Assembly (NCBI RefSeq): GCF_014647195.1
Contig: NZ_BMOS01000006.1
Span: forward strand, 1-64,000
Origin: Oceanobacillus indicireducens
GTDB taxonomy: Bacteria > Bacillota > Bacilli > Bacillales > Amphibacillaceae
Direction of reading: 5' to 3'
Length of the DNA: 64,000 nt
A model generated the notes under the pieces. That model saw only the letters and a program-made list of their open reading frames with translations. It was not told the DNA's origin and did not search any database. Both the position numbers and the translations under genes were made by a program. Positions 9,797 to 17,425 of the stretch are shown here, piece by piece (position 1 is the first letter of the stretch; every line of letters begins with the position of its first letter).

Positions 9797-10130
9797 ATTT
9801 ATCCACCTTTTTGCCAAGTAGTGAAATCGGCAATGCTTCTATCGCTTCATATCGTTCATCAAGCAAATTAATTCGATATCCCCAAGCAAATATACCGTTT
9901 ATGTACTCAATCTGAAATCGGAAACCCGGCTCCATCTTCAATTGATAAATTTCTTCTGGTTTGAATTCATCTGGGTTCATCGTGTAGGAAATGGCAACCT
10001 GCATTTTCCTTTCATTAATCTGTACTTCGGAAATATTCCCTTGCTGCTCCGCTTTCAGTGCTTTTTCTTTTAATTCCCCAATTTCTTTATATAGTTGCTC
10101 CACGGAGTAATCACTATATCGATAATTCAT
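9795..10130 (-). CDS. yfhH: YfhH family protein (DUF1811)
   Basis: 111 residues. An N-terminal coiled-coil-like stretch (about 8-45: Glu/Lys rich, QINERKMQVA) is followed by an SH3-like beta region with PEEIYQL, DLL and WGYRINLLDE. It matches the DUF1811/YfhH family in length and order, adjacent to recX as in B. subtilis. Function unknown. It lies 80 bp downstream of recX on the same strand, so co-transcription is likely. Confidence 0.85.
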   Translation of the reverse strand: MNYRYSDYSVEQLYKEIGELKEKALKAEQQGNISEVQINERKMQVAISYTMNPDEFKPEEIYQLKMEPGFRFQIEYINGIFAWGYRINLLDERYEAIEALPISLLGKKVDK

Positions 10131-10210
10131 GTCGTTTCCCCCTATCCTTCTTCTAGCTTACCAACTTTTCACCAGGAAGGGAATAATCAAACTCCTCGCG
10201 GGAAAATTTG

Positions 10211-11026
10211 TTATTCCTGTTCGATCTGTTCTTCAATAAACCGCTCAATTAAATCGAAGGGAAATCCTTTCCGGTACAATCCCTCTTTAATCTTGTTTCG
10301 GAGCTCATAACCGGAAAACTTCGCTGCATGTCTCCTCACCAATTTCTCCCCTTGGAAAACAAGAGCATCCCATTCTTCATCTGTATCCAATTCACCGAAA
10401 AACTCCGAGGCAACATCTTTCACAACATCGCTAGCAAAACCTTTCTGAATCAAGTTCATCTGAAGCTGTTCCATCCGTTTACGAAAAGCATGCTTTGTGG
10501 ATTGCCGAAGTTTCTTTTCCATAAACTTATACGCCTTATCATATTGCTCCTCATACCCATACATTGGAATGACACTTGCAATAATTGCCGCACTGACACC
10601 TTTTTCTTTTAATTCCTGCTCAATCAGCTTTGGACCTTTCGACGAGGTGTTCATTCTGGTGCGGATGAACATTTCGGCAAATTCCCGATCGTTCAGCAGT
10701 TTTTCTTTCGTCAGGCGCTCGATGATTTTCTCTATATACTCAGGCTCTAATTCCTTCTTCATTAAATAGTCATAAATTTCTTTTTTTGTCCGCATTCGAT
10801 AGCTTAAAAAATGAATAGATTGGGTATAGAACTGATGGAGCCTTTCTTTTTGCGTTATTTTCTTGATTGTCTCTTCATCTAGTTCCAATCCCTTACGCAG
10901 CCTGAATTCGATTAGTACTGCTTCATCGACACCGAATGCAAAAGCTTCACCATTTCCATCATCAAGGAATATGTTATAACGGCTCGTATTTTTCTGTTGC
11001 GTTGTGATTCGGGTAATTTTTTTCAA
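10211..11026 (-). CDS. recX: Regulatory protein RecX
   Basis: 271 residues, within the Bacillus range (about 264). RecX binds and modulates RecA filaments. Three-helix repeats are visible: FLSYRMRTKKEIYDYL near 78, DREFAEMFIRTR near 130 and ELRNKIKEGLYRKGFP near the C-terminus. It is paired with yfhH as in B. subtilis. Confidence 0.9.
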   Translation of the reverse strand: MKKITRITTQQKNTSRYNIFLDDGNGEAFAFGVDEAVLIEFRLRKGLELDEETIKKITQKERLHQFYTQSIHFLSYRMRTKKEIYDYLMKKELEPEYIEKIIERLTKEKLLNDREFAEMFIRTRMNTSSKGPKLIEQELKEKGVSAAIIASVIPMYGYEEQYDKAYKFMEKKLRQSTKHAFRKRMEQLQMNLIQKGFASDVVKDVASEFFGELDTDEEWDALVFQGEKLVRRHAAKFSGYELRNKIKEGLYRKGFPFDLIERFIEEQIEQE

Positions 11027-11342
11027 AATCCTTCACCCCTTCCATCCTATTTTATCATGAAAAGAGAAGGGGCAGTGAATGTTCAGCATCCACCCAAATT
11101 TGTTTTTCATTATCCGATCATAAGTTGCTTTCGAAAGCTTGACACAGGGCCTTTGGATACTTTAATCCCGGCAGAAAAATCAGACGAAAAAGAAACAAAA
11201 TCAGTAAAAAATTTTTAATAATATTTTTTTAAAAAACCCATTCACATTTTGTAAAATCCGTTGTAGAATGAGTTAAGTAAATTGATTACATCATGTAGAA
11301 AAGAGATGACGGCTTACAGCATTCCGTACGATTAAGAAATTT

Positions 11343-11415
11343 AATAGGGAAGGCAAATGGTGCGCCACCGGTATGTTCATACTGGTTCTAGTGGGTTCGA
11401 TTCCCACCCCGAATT
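11343..11415 (+). ncRNA. tRNA-like element in the GNAT leader
   Basis: The spacing follows a tRNA cloverleaf: a weak acceptor (11343-11349 with 11408-11414, 5 of 7 pairs), a D-arm GGC/GCC (11352-11366) with GG in the loop, an anticodon-like arm CCGGT/ACTGG (11368-11385) with an 8-nt loop, a 5-nt variable region, and a perfect T-arm GTGGG-TTCGATT-CCCAC (11391-11407). There is no CCA, and the loop size and acceptor mismatches argue against a working tRNA. It is either a tRNA relic or a tRNA mimic acting as part of the leader. A 36-codon frame with a fair ribosome site (ATG 11357, stop 11465) runs through the same bases. Confidence 0.4.
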
Positions 11416-11459
11416 TTTGTTTATCGCAAGTTTTAACGTAATATCGTGGATAAAAATTC

Positions 11460-11533
11460 GTGGGTAGGATTCAGGAGGACCGCTTGTTTTAGTGGCTGCA
11501 CCTTGAATAATACCCACCTGGAATAAAGGAGGG
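11460..11533 (+). promoter_or_regulatory. Attenuator-like leader of the GNAT gene
   Basis: A large hairpin pairs GTGGGTA (11460-11466) with TACCCAC (11511-11517), then ATTCAGG with CCTTGAAT, capped by CCGC/GTGG. The 3' arm CCCACC (11513-11518) can instead pair with GGAGGG (11528-11533), which is followed by seven T residues and is also the ribosome site of the next gene. The two structures exclude each other, the layout of an attenuator. Signal unknown. Confidence 0.45.
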
Positions 11534-11540
11534 TTTTTTT

Positions 11541-12098
11541 ATGCTAAAAATGCGTGAATTACAAGAGGTGCCAGTTCTGTATGAATTGATGACACATCCT
11601 GAAGTATTTCCCTACGTTAGACAAAAAGCCGACACATTGGATGAATTTTATTTTGTAACAAGACAGACGATCGAAGCCGAACAAAACCAAGAGTTGATTT
11701 CGCGAACGATTCTAGATGAATTCGGGCAGCCGATTGGTACAATCAATTTATTTGATATTGAAGAGAATCACGGATTCCTCGCCACTTGGATTGGGAAGCC
11801 TTATTTTGGCAAAGGGTATAACCGTCAGGCAAAGGATATGTTTTTTGACGAGTTATTTTTCACCCAAGGGATAGATGGTATATTCATGAAGGTTCGTAAA
11901 ACGAATATCCGCTCCTTAAAAGCCGTATTAAAGCTTCCATATATCGCATTAGCTAATGAAACCTATCCTGAAGTGTTCGCGAAAGTCAATCCAGATGAGG
12001 AGATTTATGATTTATTCGTTATATCAAAGGAAAGCTATGTCTCCTACAAACAATTCGTACCTGTAGAAACAGCAGCGAGTGGTATAGAGGTTTCATAA
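11541..12098 (+). CDS. GNAT family N-acetyltransferase (RimJ/RimL type)
   Basis: 185 residues, Acetyltransf_3-like. It uses acetyl-CoA to acetylate an amine. The beta4-alpha3 region WIGKPYFGKGYNRQA (about residues 91-105) carries the pyrophosphate-binding loop, and the KTNIRSLKAV segment is typical of the family. GGAGGG then seven T precede the ATG. Substrate unknown; RimJ/RimL relatives modify ribosomal protein N-termini or small molecules. It stands alone behind the structured leader at 11343-11533. An R2 fragment and a terminator follow. Confidence 0.8.
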   Translation: MLKMRELQEVPVLYELMTHPEVFPYVRQKADTLDEFYFVTRQTIEAEQNQELISRTILDEFGQPIGTINLFDIEENHGFLATWIGKPYFGKGYNRQAKDMFFDELFFTQGIDGIFMKVRKTNIRSLKAVLKLPYIALANETYPEVFAKVNPDEEIYDLFVISKESYVSYKQFVPVETAASGIEVS

Positions 12099-12099
12099 A

Positions 12100-12125
12100 G
12101 TGAAACTTCATTCAGCGGGGGATCC
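12100..12125 (-). repeat. R2 repeat, terminal fragment
   Basis: The complement of this stretch reads CCCCCGCTGAATGAAG then TTTCACTTT, the 3' end of the R2 family. Only the terminal 26 bases remain. Confidence 0.5.
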
Positions 12126-12157
12126 TTCCCCCCTAATAAAGGCCGTATATTAAAATA

Positions 12158-12198
12158 ACCAAAGCTGGTTCAGATATATCTGGCAGCTTTGGTGTTTT
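12158..12198. terminator. Terminator between GNAT gene and convergent hypothetical gene
   Basis: ACCAAAGCTG / CAGCTTTGGT inverted repeat with T-rich 3' flank. Confidence 0.75.
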
Positions 12199-12216
12199 AT
12201 TTGCTCCTATACACCG

Positions 12217-12504
12217 TTACTGAGTTAGATTCTCCTTATCTGTCTTAAACTGCTTCAGTGCTTCTTCCAATGCTCTTTCCTTTGTATGTTCGAAAGCATA
12301 CACCGTCTGGATACCCGAGCTCTCAAAATCCATTGTCGCCTGCCAAACCTGACACTTCTCCACCCCTTCAAGATAGATGATTGTCGTTTTCTTATCCAAC
12401 ACTTCTATTTCAATTCTCTGATTGTTAAACACACTTCGTAATAGCAAGCTCTTTGTATAACTTGAGATTAATGGATGATATAACACCATGCAACCTAGTG
12501 ACAA
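12217..12504 (-). CDS. Hypothetical protein, 95 residues
   Basis: Not recognised. The start is TTG at 12504 with a very strong GGAGGTGATAC ribosome site; the next ATG would lose six residues and that spacing. The protein has an N-terminal half rich in beta-type residues and a C-terminal helix (ERALEEALKQFK). No signal peptide or membrane segment is certain. It is single, flanked by a terminator on the left and divergent from an XRE regulator on the right. Confidence 0.6.
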   Translation of the reverse strand: MSLGCMVLYHPLISSYTKSLLLRSVFNNQRIEIEVLDKKTTIIYLEGVEKCQVWQATMDFESSGIQTVYAFEHTKERALEEALKQFKTDKENLTQ

Positions 12505-12650
12505 AGTATCACCTCCTTCGTTCTAATCAGGAACATATTATCATATGTTAACTAAATGAACAAGCGTAGTGGAACTTATTGTCTTTTTGCGTGATACCAT
12601 ATGTATTGTCTAAACGATTATATGATTCTAAAAAAAGTAGTGATGCTTAA

Positions 12651-13064
12651 ATGATTGAACAAATCGCTTACAATATAAAATTTTTAAGGGAACAGAAAAA
12701 ATGGACACAGCAAAGACTTGCTGATCAATTAATGATTTCCCGTTCTACCGTGACAAAATGGGAAAACAACCAGCTGACCCCTGATATACAGAGTTTAATT
12801 AAACTTAGCAGTGTATTTAACATTACACTCGATAATCTTGTAGGCAATTATACATACCACGAGGAATTGATGAAGGAATTTAAACGGATTTACCGTTCCA
12901 AATCGGTTGAATTTGATGATGAGGCTGTTAAACTTGTGGAATATATGATGAAGTTCCCTGAATTGAAAGAACAAATTTATCGTCTACAGCAATTATCCAT
13001 TAAAAAGCAAATATCGGTTCAAAAGCTATTAGCAAGCATAATCGATCAATATGAACAAATTTGA
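12651..13064 (+). CDS. XRE family transcriptional regulator
   Basis: 137 residues. A Cro/CI-type helix-turn-helix fills residues 1-62 (QQRLADQLMISRSTVTKWE with LTPDIQSLIKLSSVF following); the C-terminal 70 residues are helical and probably serve dimerisation. The ribosome site is weak. Target unknown; it could regulate itself or the divergent 95-residue gene. It ends with a clear terminator, so it is monocistronic. Confidence 0.8.
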   Translation: MIEQIAYNIKFLREQKKWTQQRLADQLMISRSTVTKWENNQLTPDIQSLIKLSSVFNITLDNLVGNYTYHEELMKEFKRIYRSKSVEFDDEAVKLVEYMMKFPELKEQIYRLQQLSIKKQISVQKLLASIIDQYEQI

Positions 13065-13066
13065 AA

Positions 13067-13098
13067 AGAGAGCAGGAAGACTGCTCTCTTTTTTGTTG
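13067..13098 (+). terminator. Terminator after XRE regulator
   Basis: AAGAGAGCAG / CTGCTCTCTT inverted repeat with T run. Confidence 0.85.
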
Positions 13099-13139
13099 TT
13101 CAACATTCTCACGTATGGTGCAAAGGGTGCTTATGCCTA

Positions 13140-13181
13140 TTGTTTAAAATTCGTTTTTCTGTTATATTAGTAGTATAACAG
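13140..13181 (+). promoter_or_regulatory. Promoter and operator of the GntR-YxlEFG-like operon
   Basis: -35 TTGTTT (13140-13145), 17-base spacer, -10 TATATT (13163-13168). The -10 lies inside a perfect inverted repeat CTGTTATA-N7-TATAACAG (13159-13181), the size expected for a GntR dimer. The encoded YtrA-type GntR protein probably represses its own operon. Confidence 0.75.
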
Positions 13182-13190
13182 ACAAACGGG

Positions 13191-13219
13191 TGGGACAGAT
13201 GCTCTGACCCCGTGTCCCA
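13191..13219 (+). repeat. R3 REP-like hairpin, single unit
   Basis: TGGGACA...TGTCCCA with the core GCTCTGACCCCG between the arms. It sits in the 5' untranslated region of the GntR operon, between the promoter and the ribosome site. Confidence 0.7.
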
Positions 13220-13238
13220 GTGAAAGGTGGGTGTGTGT

Positions 13239-13640
13239 ATGTTTTTAGAGCTTGATATGGCTGGGGATAAGCCGATTTATGTTCAGTTGAAGGAGCAGAT
13301 TATTGAGGGGATTGCGCGGGGGAGTTTGCGGCCTGGGGATGATTTGCCTTCTGTTCGGGCACTTGCTGCTGATATTGGAATTAATTTGCACACGGTGAAT
13401 AAAGTTTATCAACAGCTGCGGCAAGAAGGATATATCCAGATTCACCGCAGCCGGGGAGTGATGATTCATCCGGACGGCTTTCTTAAGGCTGATAAAACGT
13501 ACCGCACAAATCTTAAAGCAACGTTACGGCCCCTCATTGCGGAAGCGATCGTCCATGATTTTAGTGCAGAGGAATTTGCCCGTTTATCTCAAGAAGTATA
13601 TGAACAAATTTTAACGAAAGAAGGTGGAGAAGATGAATGA
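13239..13640 (+). CDS. GntR family regulator, YtrA subfamily
   Basis: 133 residues. Winged-helix GntR domain (PIYVQLKEQIIEGIARG to IHRSRGV, residues 10-75) followed by a short helical tail, the YtrA type that commonly controls ABC transporter operons. The start is ATG 13239, eight bases after AAGGTGG; upstream GTG codons have no site. The coding end overlaps the next gene by ATGAATGA, so translation is coupled. First gene of a five-gene operon; the operator lies at 13159-13181. Confidence 0.88.
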   Translation: MFLELDMAGDKPIYVQLKEQIIEGIARGSLRPGDDLPSVRALAADIGINLHTVNKVYQQLRQEGYIQIHRSRGVMIHPDGFLKADKTYRTNLKATLRPLIAEAIVHDFSAEEFARLSQEVYEQILTKEGGEDE

Positions 13641-14739
13641 GTTCCTATTTCCAATCATCGTTTTAACGATTTTTATTCCAGTAGTAGTAACGATTACGTT
13701 CATCCCTTACTGGACGCGGAGAACGGAAAGCTTTGGAGTTACGATTCCCCAGAAAATTTATCCTAGCGCTGAGTTAAAGAAAATGAGGAAGCAGTATGCA
13801 GGATACACAAGTATATTTGCCCTGCTTCTATTAATTATTTTGTTCGTTTTAGACTGGAACGTATCTGAACAGGTGTTGGGAATCCAGTTAGCCATTACCA
13901 TTATCTTATATCTACTAGTCAGCTTTCTCATTTATTTGAAATTCCACCTTGAGATGAAAAAGCTGAAAGCAAAAAGAAATTGGAATGAAGGAAAAAGTGA
14001 GCGTCTTTTTATTAGCACGAATTTCTACCAGGATAAATTAAGATATTCAAATCTCTGGTTTTTAATCTCGTTTTTCACTACATTTATCGTTATATTTTTC
14101 ACCTTTAAAAATTATCATATACTTCCTGAACGAATTCCAATGCAATATAATTTCTCTGGTGAAGTAACAACCTGGGCGGACAAATCATATCGCTCTGCAC
14201 TGCTTTTTCCAGTTCTAATGCTTTATATGACTCTAATCTTTTTATTTGTAAACACAATCATCTCTCGGGCAAAGCAGCAGATAGATAGTGAAAATCCGGA
14301 GAAATCATTGAAACAAAATGCAATGTTCCGTAGAAGGTGGTCACTTTTTACCATTATCGGCGGTATTGCCTTAACCTTACTCCTTGCCTTTGCGCAGATC
14401 AGCCTATTTTTTAACTTTAGCCCTGAAGTCTTTCTGATGATCACGTTGAGCTTCACAGTCTTGCTCATCGGTGGAGCCATTTACCTTTCGTTTACGACGG
14501 GTCAAGGTGGGAGCCGAATAAAGTATGGAACAATGATTAATGATGGGAAAACAATTAATCGCGATGACGATAAATATTGGAAGCTTGGGGTCATCTATTT
14601 CAACAGGAATGATCCTGCATTATTTCTTGAAAAAAGATTCGGTGTCGGATGGACGATTAATTTCGCTCGTCCTTTAGCATGGATGACACTTATTCTAATT
14701 ATCGGGTTTGCGATTCTTATTCCACTATTATTCAGTTAA
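13633..14739 (+). CDS. DUF1648/DUF5808 membrane protein
   Basis: 368 residues with about eight membrane segments. Between segments 4 and 5 is the DUF1648 signature LPERIPMQYNFSGEVTTW, and the C-terminal loop KYWKLGVIYFNRNDPALF matches DUF5808. Such proteins accompany GntR/ABC operons for cell-envelope stress or bacteriocin defence; no biochemical role is established. Start ATG 13633, overlapping the regulator stop. Confidence 0.8.
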   Translation: MNEFLFPIIVLTIFIPVVVTITFIPYWTRRTESFGVTIPQKIYPSAELKKMRKQYAGYTSIFALLLLIILFVLDWNVSEQVLGIQLAITIILYLLVSFLIYLKFHLEMKKLKAKRNWNEGKSERLFISTNFYQDKLRYSNLWFLISFFTTFIVIFFTFKNYHILPERIPMQYNFSGEVTTWADKSYRSALLFPVLMLYMTLIFLFVNTIISRAKQQIDSENPEKSLKQNAMFRRRWSLFTIIGGIALTLLLAFAQISLFFNFSPEVFLMITLSFTVLLIGGAIYLSFTTGQGGSRIKYGTMINDGKTINRDDDKYWKLGVIYFNRNDPALFLEKRFGVGWTINFARPLAWMTLILIIGFAILIPLLFS

Positions 14740-14755
14740 AATTGGAGGGATAAAT

Positions 14756-14962
14756 ATGAATGAATTTGCGATGGAATCTATTAATTTGGGATTGATTTTG
14801 CCAATATTTTTTATCCAAGGAATCTTAATAGTCGTAGCAGTTTTCGACTGGATCAAACAGGAAGAAAATGTCCGGGGTAACCGTTGGGTATGGCTTGTTA
14901 TCATCCTAGTCCTCACGATGATTGGACCGATTCTATACTTTATCTTTGGAAGGAGAAAATAA
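14756..14962 (+). CDS. PLDc_N domain membrane protein (YxlE-like)
   Basis: 68 residues, two transmembrane helices, ending with IGPILYFIFGRRK, typical of PLDc_N domains. B. subtilis YxlE is a negative regulator of sigma-Y and precedes yxlFG just as here. GGAGGG lies 6 bases before ATG 14756. The stop overlaps the next start (TAATG). Confidence 0.82.
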   Translation: MNEFAMESINLGLILPIFFIQGILIVVAVFDWIKQEENVRGNRWVWLVIILVLTMIGPILYFIFGRRK

Positions 14963-15873
14963 TGATGAGCATCCTTTCCGTAACAGGCTTACGTAAAGAG
15001 TACAAAAATATGACTGCTGTACGTGGTGTCGACTTCTCTCTTCCTGAAGGGAAGTGTATTGCACTAATTGGACCGAATGGCGCCGGGAAAACGACGATCT
15101 TACGGATTCTTGCTGGGCTGCTGAAACAGACGGATGGTGCTGTTACTTTTTCCGGTAAAGAAACAAATGCGGATATTCGTAAATTTATCGGCTACTTGCC
15201 ACAGTATCCTGTTTTCCCTAGTTGGATGACCGCACGTGAATTTCTGCTTTTCAGTGGAGAAATCGCTGGCCTGACAAAAGAAGAAGCAGCGAGACGTGCA
15301 GAAGATTTAGCAGAACAAGTCGGGATTACAAATGCACTTGACAAACGGATTAGCGATTTTTCCGGAGGGATGAAGCAGCGTCTCGGAATTGCCCAAGCTA
15401 TTATCCACTCTCCACAACTCCTGCTGCTTGATGAACCAGTTTCATCCCTTGATCCAATCGGTCGGCGCGACGTATTAACCTTACTTGAAAGGTTGAAAAA
15501 AGAAATGACGATTCTTTTCTCAACCCATATCCTAAATGATGCCGAAGAAGTTTGTGATGAGCTTCTTTTGCTTCATGATGGAGAAATCAATGAAGCGGGT
15601 TCAATGGAAGCATTGCGGGAAAAATATCAAACGTCTGTCATTGAAGTTGAATTTCAAGAAAATCGTCAAAGATATTTAGAGAAGCTAAAACAACTTCCGG
15701 GTATAACTGCCTGTACGCTCGAACGGCAAATTATAAAAATTCCAGTAGCTGATATTGCTCAAGCTCGGAAAGAGATTTTCCAAGCTGCAGCAGAAGAGAA
15801 TTGGCCAATTATCGGTTTTAATTTAAATCGTGCTTCTCTTGAAGACCTATTTATGAAGGCGGTGAAGAAATGA
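14962..15873 (+). CDS. ABC transporter ATP-binding protein (YxlF-like)
   Basis: 303 residues. Walker A GPNGAGKTT, signature FSGGMKQR, Walker B LLLLDEPVSSLD and the switch His in STH are intact. The C-terminal 80 residues form the extra domain usual for ABC-2 export ATPases. The ATG at 14962 overlaps the YxlE-like stop, preceded by AAGGAG. It pairs with the permease that follows (4-base overlap). Confidence 0.9.
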   Translation: MMSILSVTGLRKEYKNMTAVRGVDFSLPEGKCIALIGPNGAGKTTILRILAGLLKQTDGAVTFSGKETNADIRKFIGYLPQYPVFPSWMTAREFLLFSGEIAGLTKEEAARRAEDLAEQVGITNALDKRISDFSGGMKQRLGIAQAIIHSPQLLLLDEPVSSLDPIGRRDVLTLLERLKKEMTILFSTHILNDAEEVCDELLLLHDGEINEAGSMEALREKYQTSVIEVEFQENRQRYLEKLKQLPGITACTLERQIIKIPVADIAQARKEIFQAAAEENWPIIGFNLNRASLEDLFMKAVKK

Positions 15874-16649
15874 GACAGTGGCAAACGCTTGTTAAGAAAG
15901 AACTGCTTGGTAACTTTCGGGATAGGAAATGGATTTGGGTACCCATCGTTCTCATTCTCCTTGCCGTCATGGATCCTGTATCAAACTATTATTTACCGCA
16001 AATTCTCGATGCAGTCGGTGGACTCCCCGACGGAGCGATTTACGAGATGCCTCAAGTCACCGGGATTGACGCCATCACGATGAGTATAAGTCAGCTCAGC
16101 AGTTTAGGAATATTAATTTTCGTTCTTATTTCCATGGGCACGATTGCTGGTGAAAGGAAATCCGGAATTGCGGAACTGATTCTTGTAAAGCCCGTATCCT
16201 ATACGGCTTATATTATGAGTAAATGGACAGCACTGCTCGCACTCGTACTCGTATCCTATATCGTAAGTATGCTGTTCGCCTGGTATTATATCGGGATGCT
16301 CTATGAGTTCATACCAATCGGGGATTTTTTGCTCCTTCTTTTCTTTTACGGACTCTGGTTCATCCTCGTTGTAACGCTATCGATTTTTTATAATACGGTA
16401 TTCAGATCACCTGGACTTGTCGCGTTCAGTACCATTGCAACAATTATTGTTTTGAGCGTTGTAACAAGCATGTTCGGACAAAAATTGAATTACAGCCCGA
16501 GCAATCTTTCAAACCACGCCTTGCACTATTTGCAAACCGGCGACATCTCAGGAGCGCTCATCGGCTCAGCAGTAACAACGATTAGCATCTGCGCTCTCCT
16601 GCTTGTCTGGAGTATTTATATCTTCCAGACAAAAGAACACGCATCCTAA
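15870..16649 (+). CDS. ABC-2 type permease (YxlG-like)
   Basis: 259 residues, six predicted membrane segments, including the pattern GTIAGERKSG (about 85-95), a hallmark of ABC-2 permeases. ATG overlaps the TGA of the ATPase gene. It completes the five-gene operon: regulator, DUF1648 protein, YxlE, YxlF and YxlG equivalents. Exported substrate unknown. Confidence 0.85.
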   Translation: MRQWQTLVKKELLGNFRDRKWIWVPIVLILLAVMDPVSNYYLPQILDAVGGLPDGAIYEMPQVTGIDAITMSISQLSSLGILIFVLISMGTIAGERKSGIAELILVKPVSYTAYIMSKWTALLALVLVSYIVSMLFAWYYIGMLYEFIPIGDFLLLLFFYGLWFILVVTLSIFYNTVFRSPGLVAFSTIATIIVLSVVTSMFGQKLNYSPSNLSNHALHYLQTGDISGALIGSAVTTISICALLLVWSIYIFQTKEHAS

Positions 16650-16679
16650 ACCGCGTCTATCATAATTGAAGTTAAATGT

Positions 16680-17345
16680 TAGAGTGGGAAGGAAACAGGT
16701 TTTTATTTTCCTAAACAGGCAGATTATTCGCCTTGGTGGGAAAGTAAATGGAGTTTGTTTGCCCAATAAAGCTGCTTACTCTATGCAATGGGAAAATAAA
16801 CGGGAGTTATTCGACCAATCCAGCCCGTATCCTCATGTATTGGGAAAGGAAACAGAGTTTATTTTCCCAATCCAGCCGAATGCCCTATGCAATAGGAAAG
16901 TAAACTGGAGTTATTTGCCCAATAAAGCCACATGCTCTATAAAATGGGAAAATAAACATACTTTATTTTCCCAATCCAGCCGAATGTTCTATGCAATGGG
17001 AAAGTAAACAGGGTTTGTTTGCCCAATCTAGCCGAATGCTATATGCAATGGGAAAGTAAACATGCTTTATTTGCCCAATTAAGCCGCTTGCTCTATACAA
17101 TGGGAAAGTAAACATGCTTTATTTGCCCAATCAAGCCACATGCTCTATACAATGGGAAAATAAACGGAAGTTATTTTCCCTATCCAGCCACATGCTCTAT
17201 ACAATGGGAAAGTAAAATGGAGTTATTCGCCCAATCTAGCCGCTTGTTCTATACAACAGGAAAGTAAAATGGAGTTATTTGCCCAATCCAGCCACATGCT
17301 CTATGCAATGGGAAAGTAAACTAGATTTATTCGCCCAATCAAGTA
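16680..17345 (+). repeat. R4 52-bp tandem repeat array, about 13 units
   Basis: The marker CAATGGGAAA (or close variants) recurs at 16786, 16838, 16890, 16942, 16994, 17046, 17098, 17150, 17202, 17254 and 17306, a period of exactly 52. Each unit carries a quasi-palindrome TGGGAAAGTAAAC...TTTATTTGCCCA and the spacer 'AGCCACATGCTCTATACAA'. Because 52 is not a multiple of three, the ORFs across it are meaningless. Confidence 0.9.
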
Positions 17346-17394
17346 GCCTGCACACTTTAATGAGAAAACCACAATAATCGATCGGTCGCTCACG

Positions 17395-17425
17395 AAAAAA
17401 GCCAGCATCATTTGCTGGCTTTTTC
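17395..17425 (-). terminator. Terminator of the MBL-fold gene
   Basis: AAAAGCCAGCA / TGCTGGCTTTTT inverted repeat, T-rich on both strands. Confidence 0.8.

Noticed and set aside
11343-11415. Functional tRNA gene
   Set aside because: Acceptor stem has two mismatches, the anticodon-like loop is 8 nt and there is no CCA or terminator, so a working tRNA is unlikely.
16666-17007. 113-codon plus-strand frame across the 52-bp array
   Set aside because: The 52-bp period is not a multiple of three, so the frame changes from unit to unit; no ribosome site. It is a by-product of the repeat.
16680-17345. CRISPR array
   Set aside because: Units are continuous 52-bp repeats with similar, not unique, sequence between the conserved parts. 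No spacer diversity and no cas genes.
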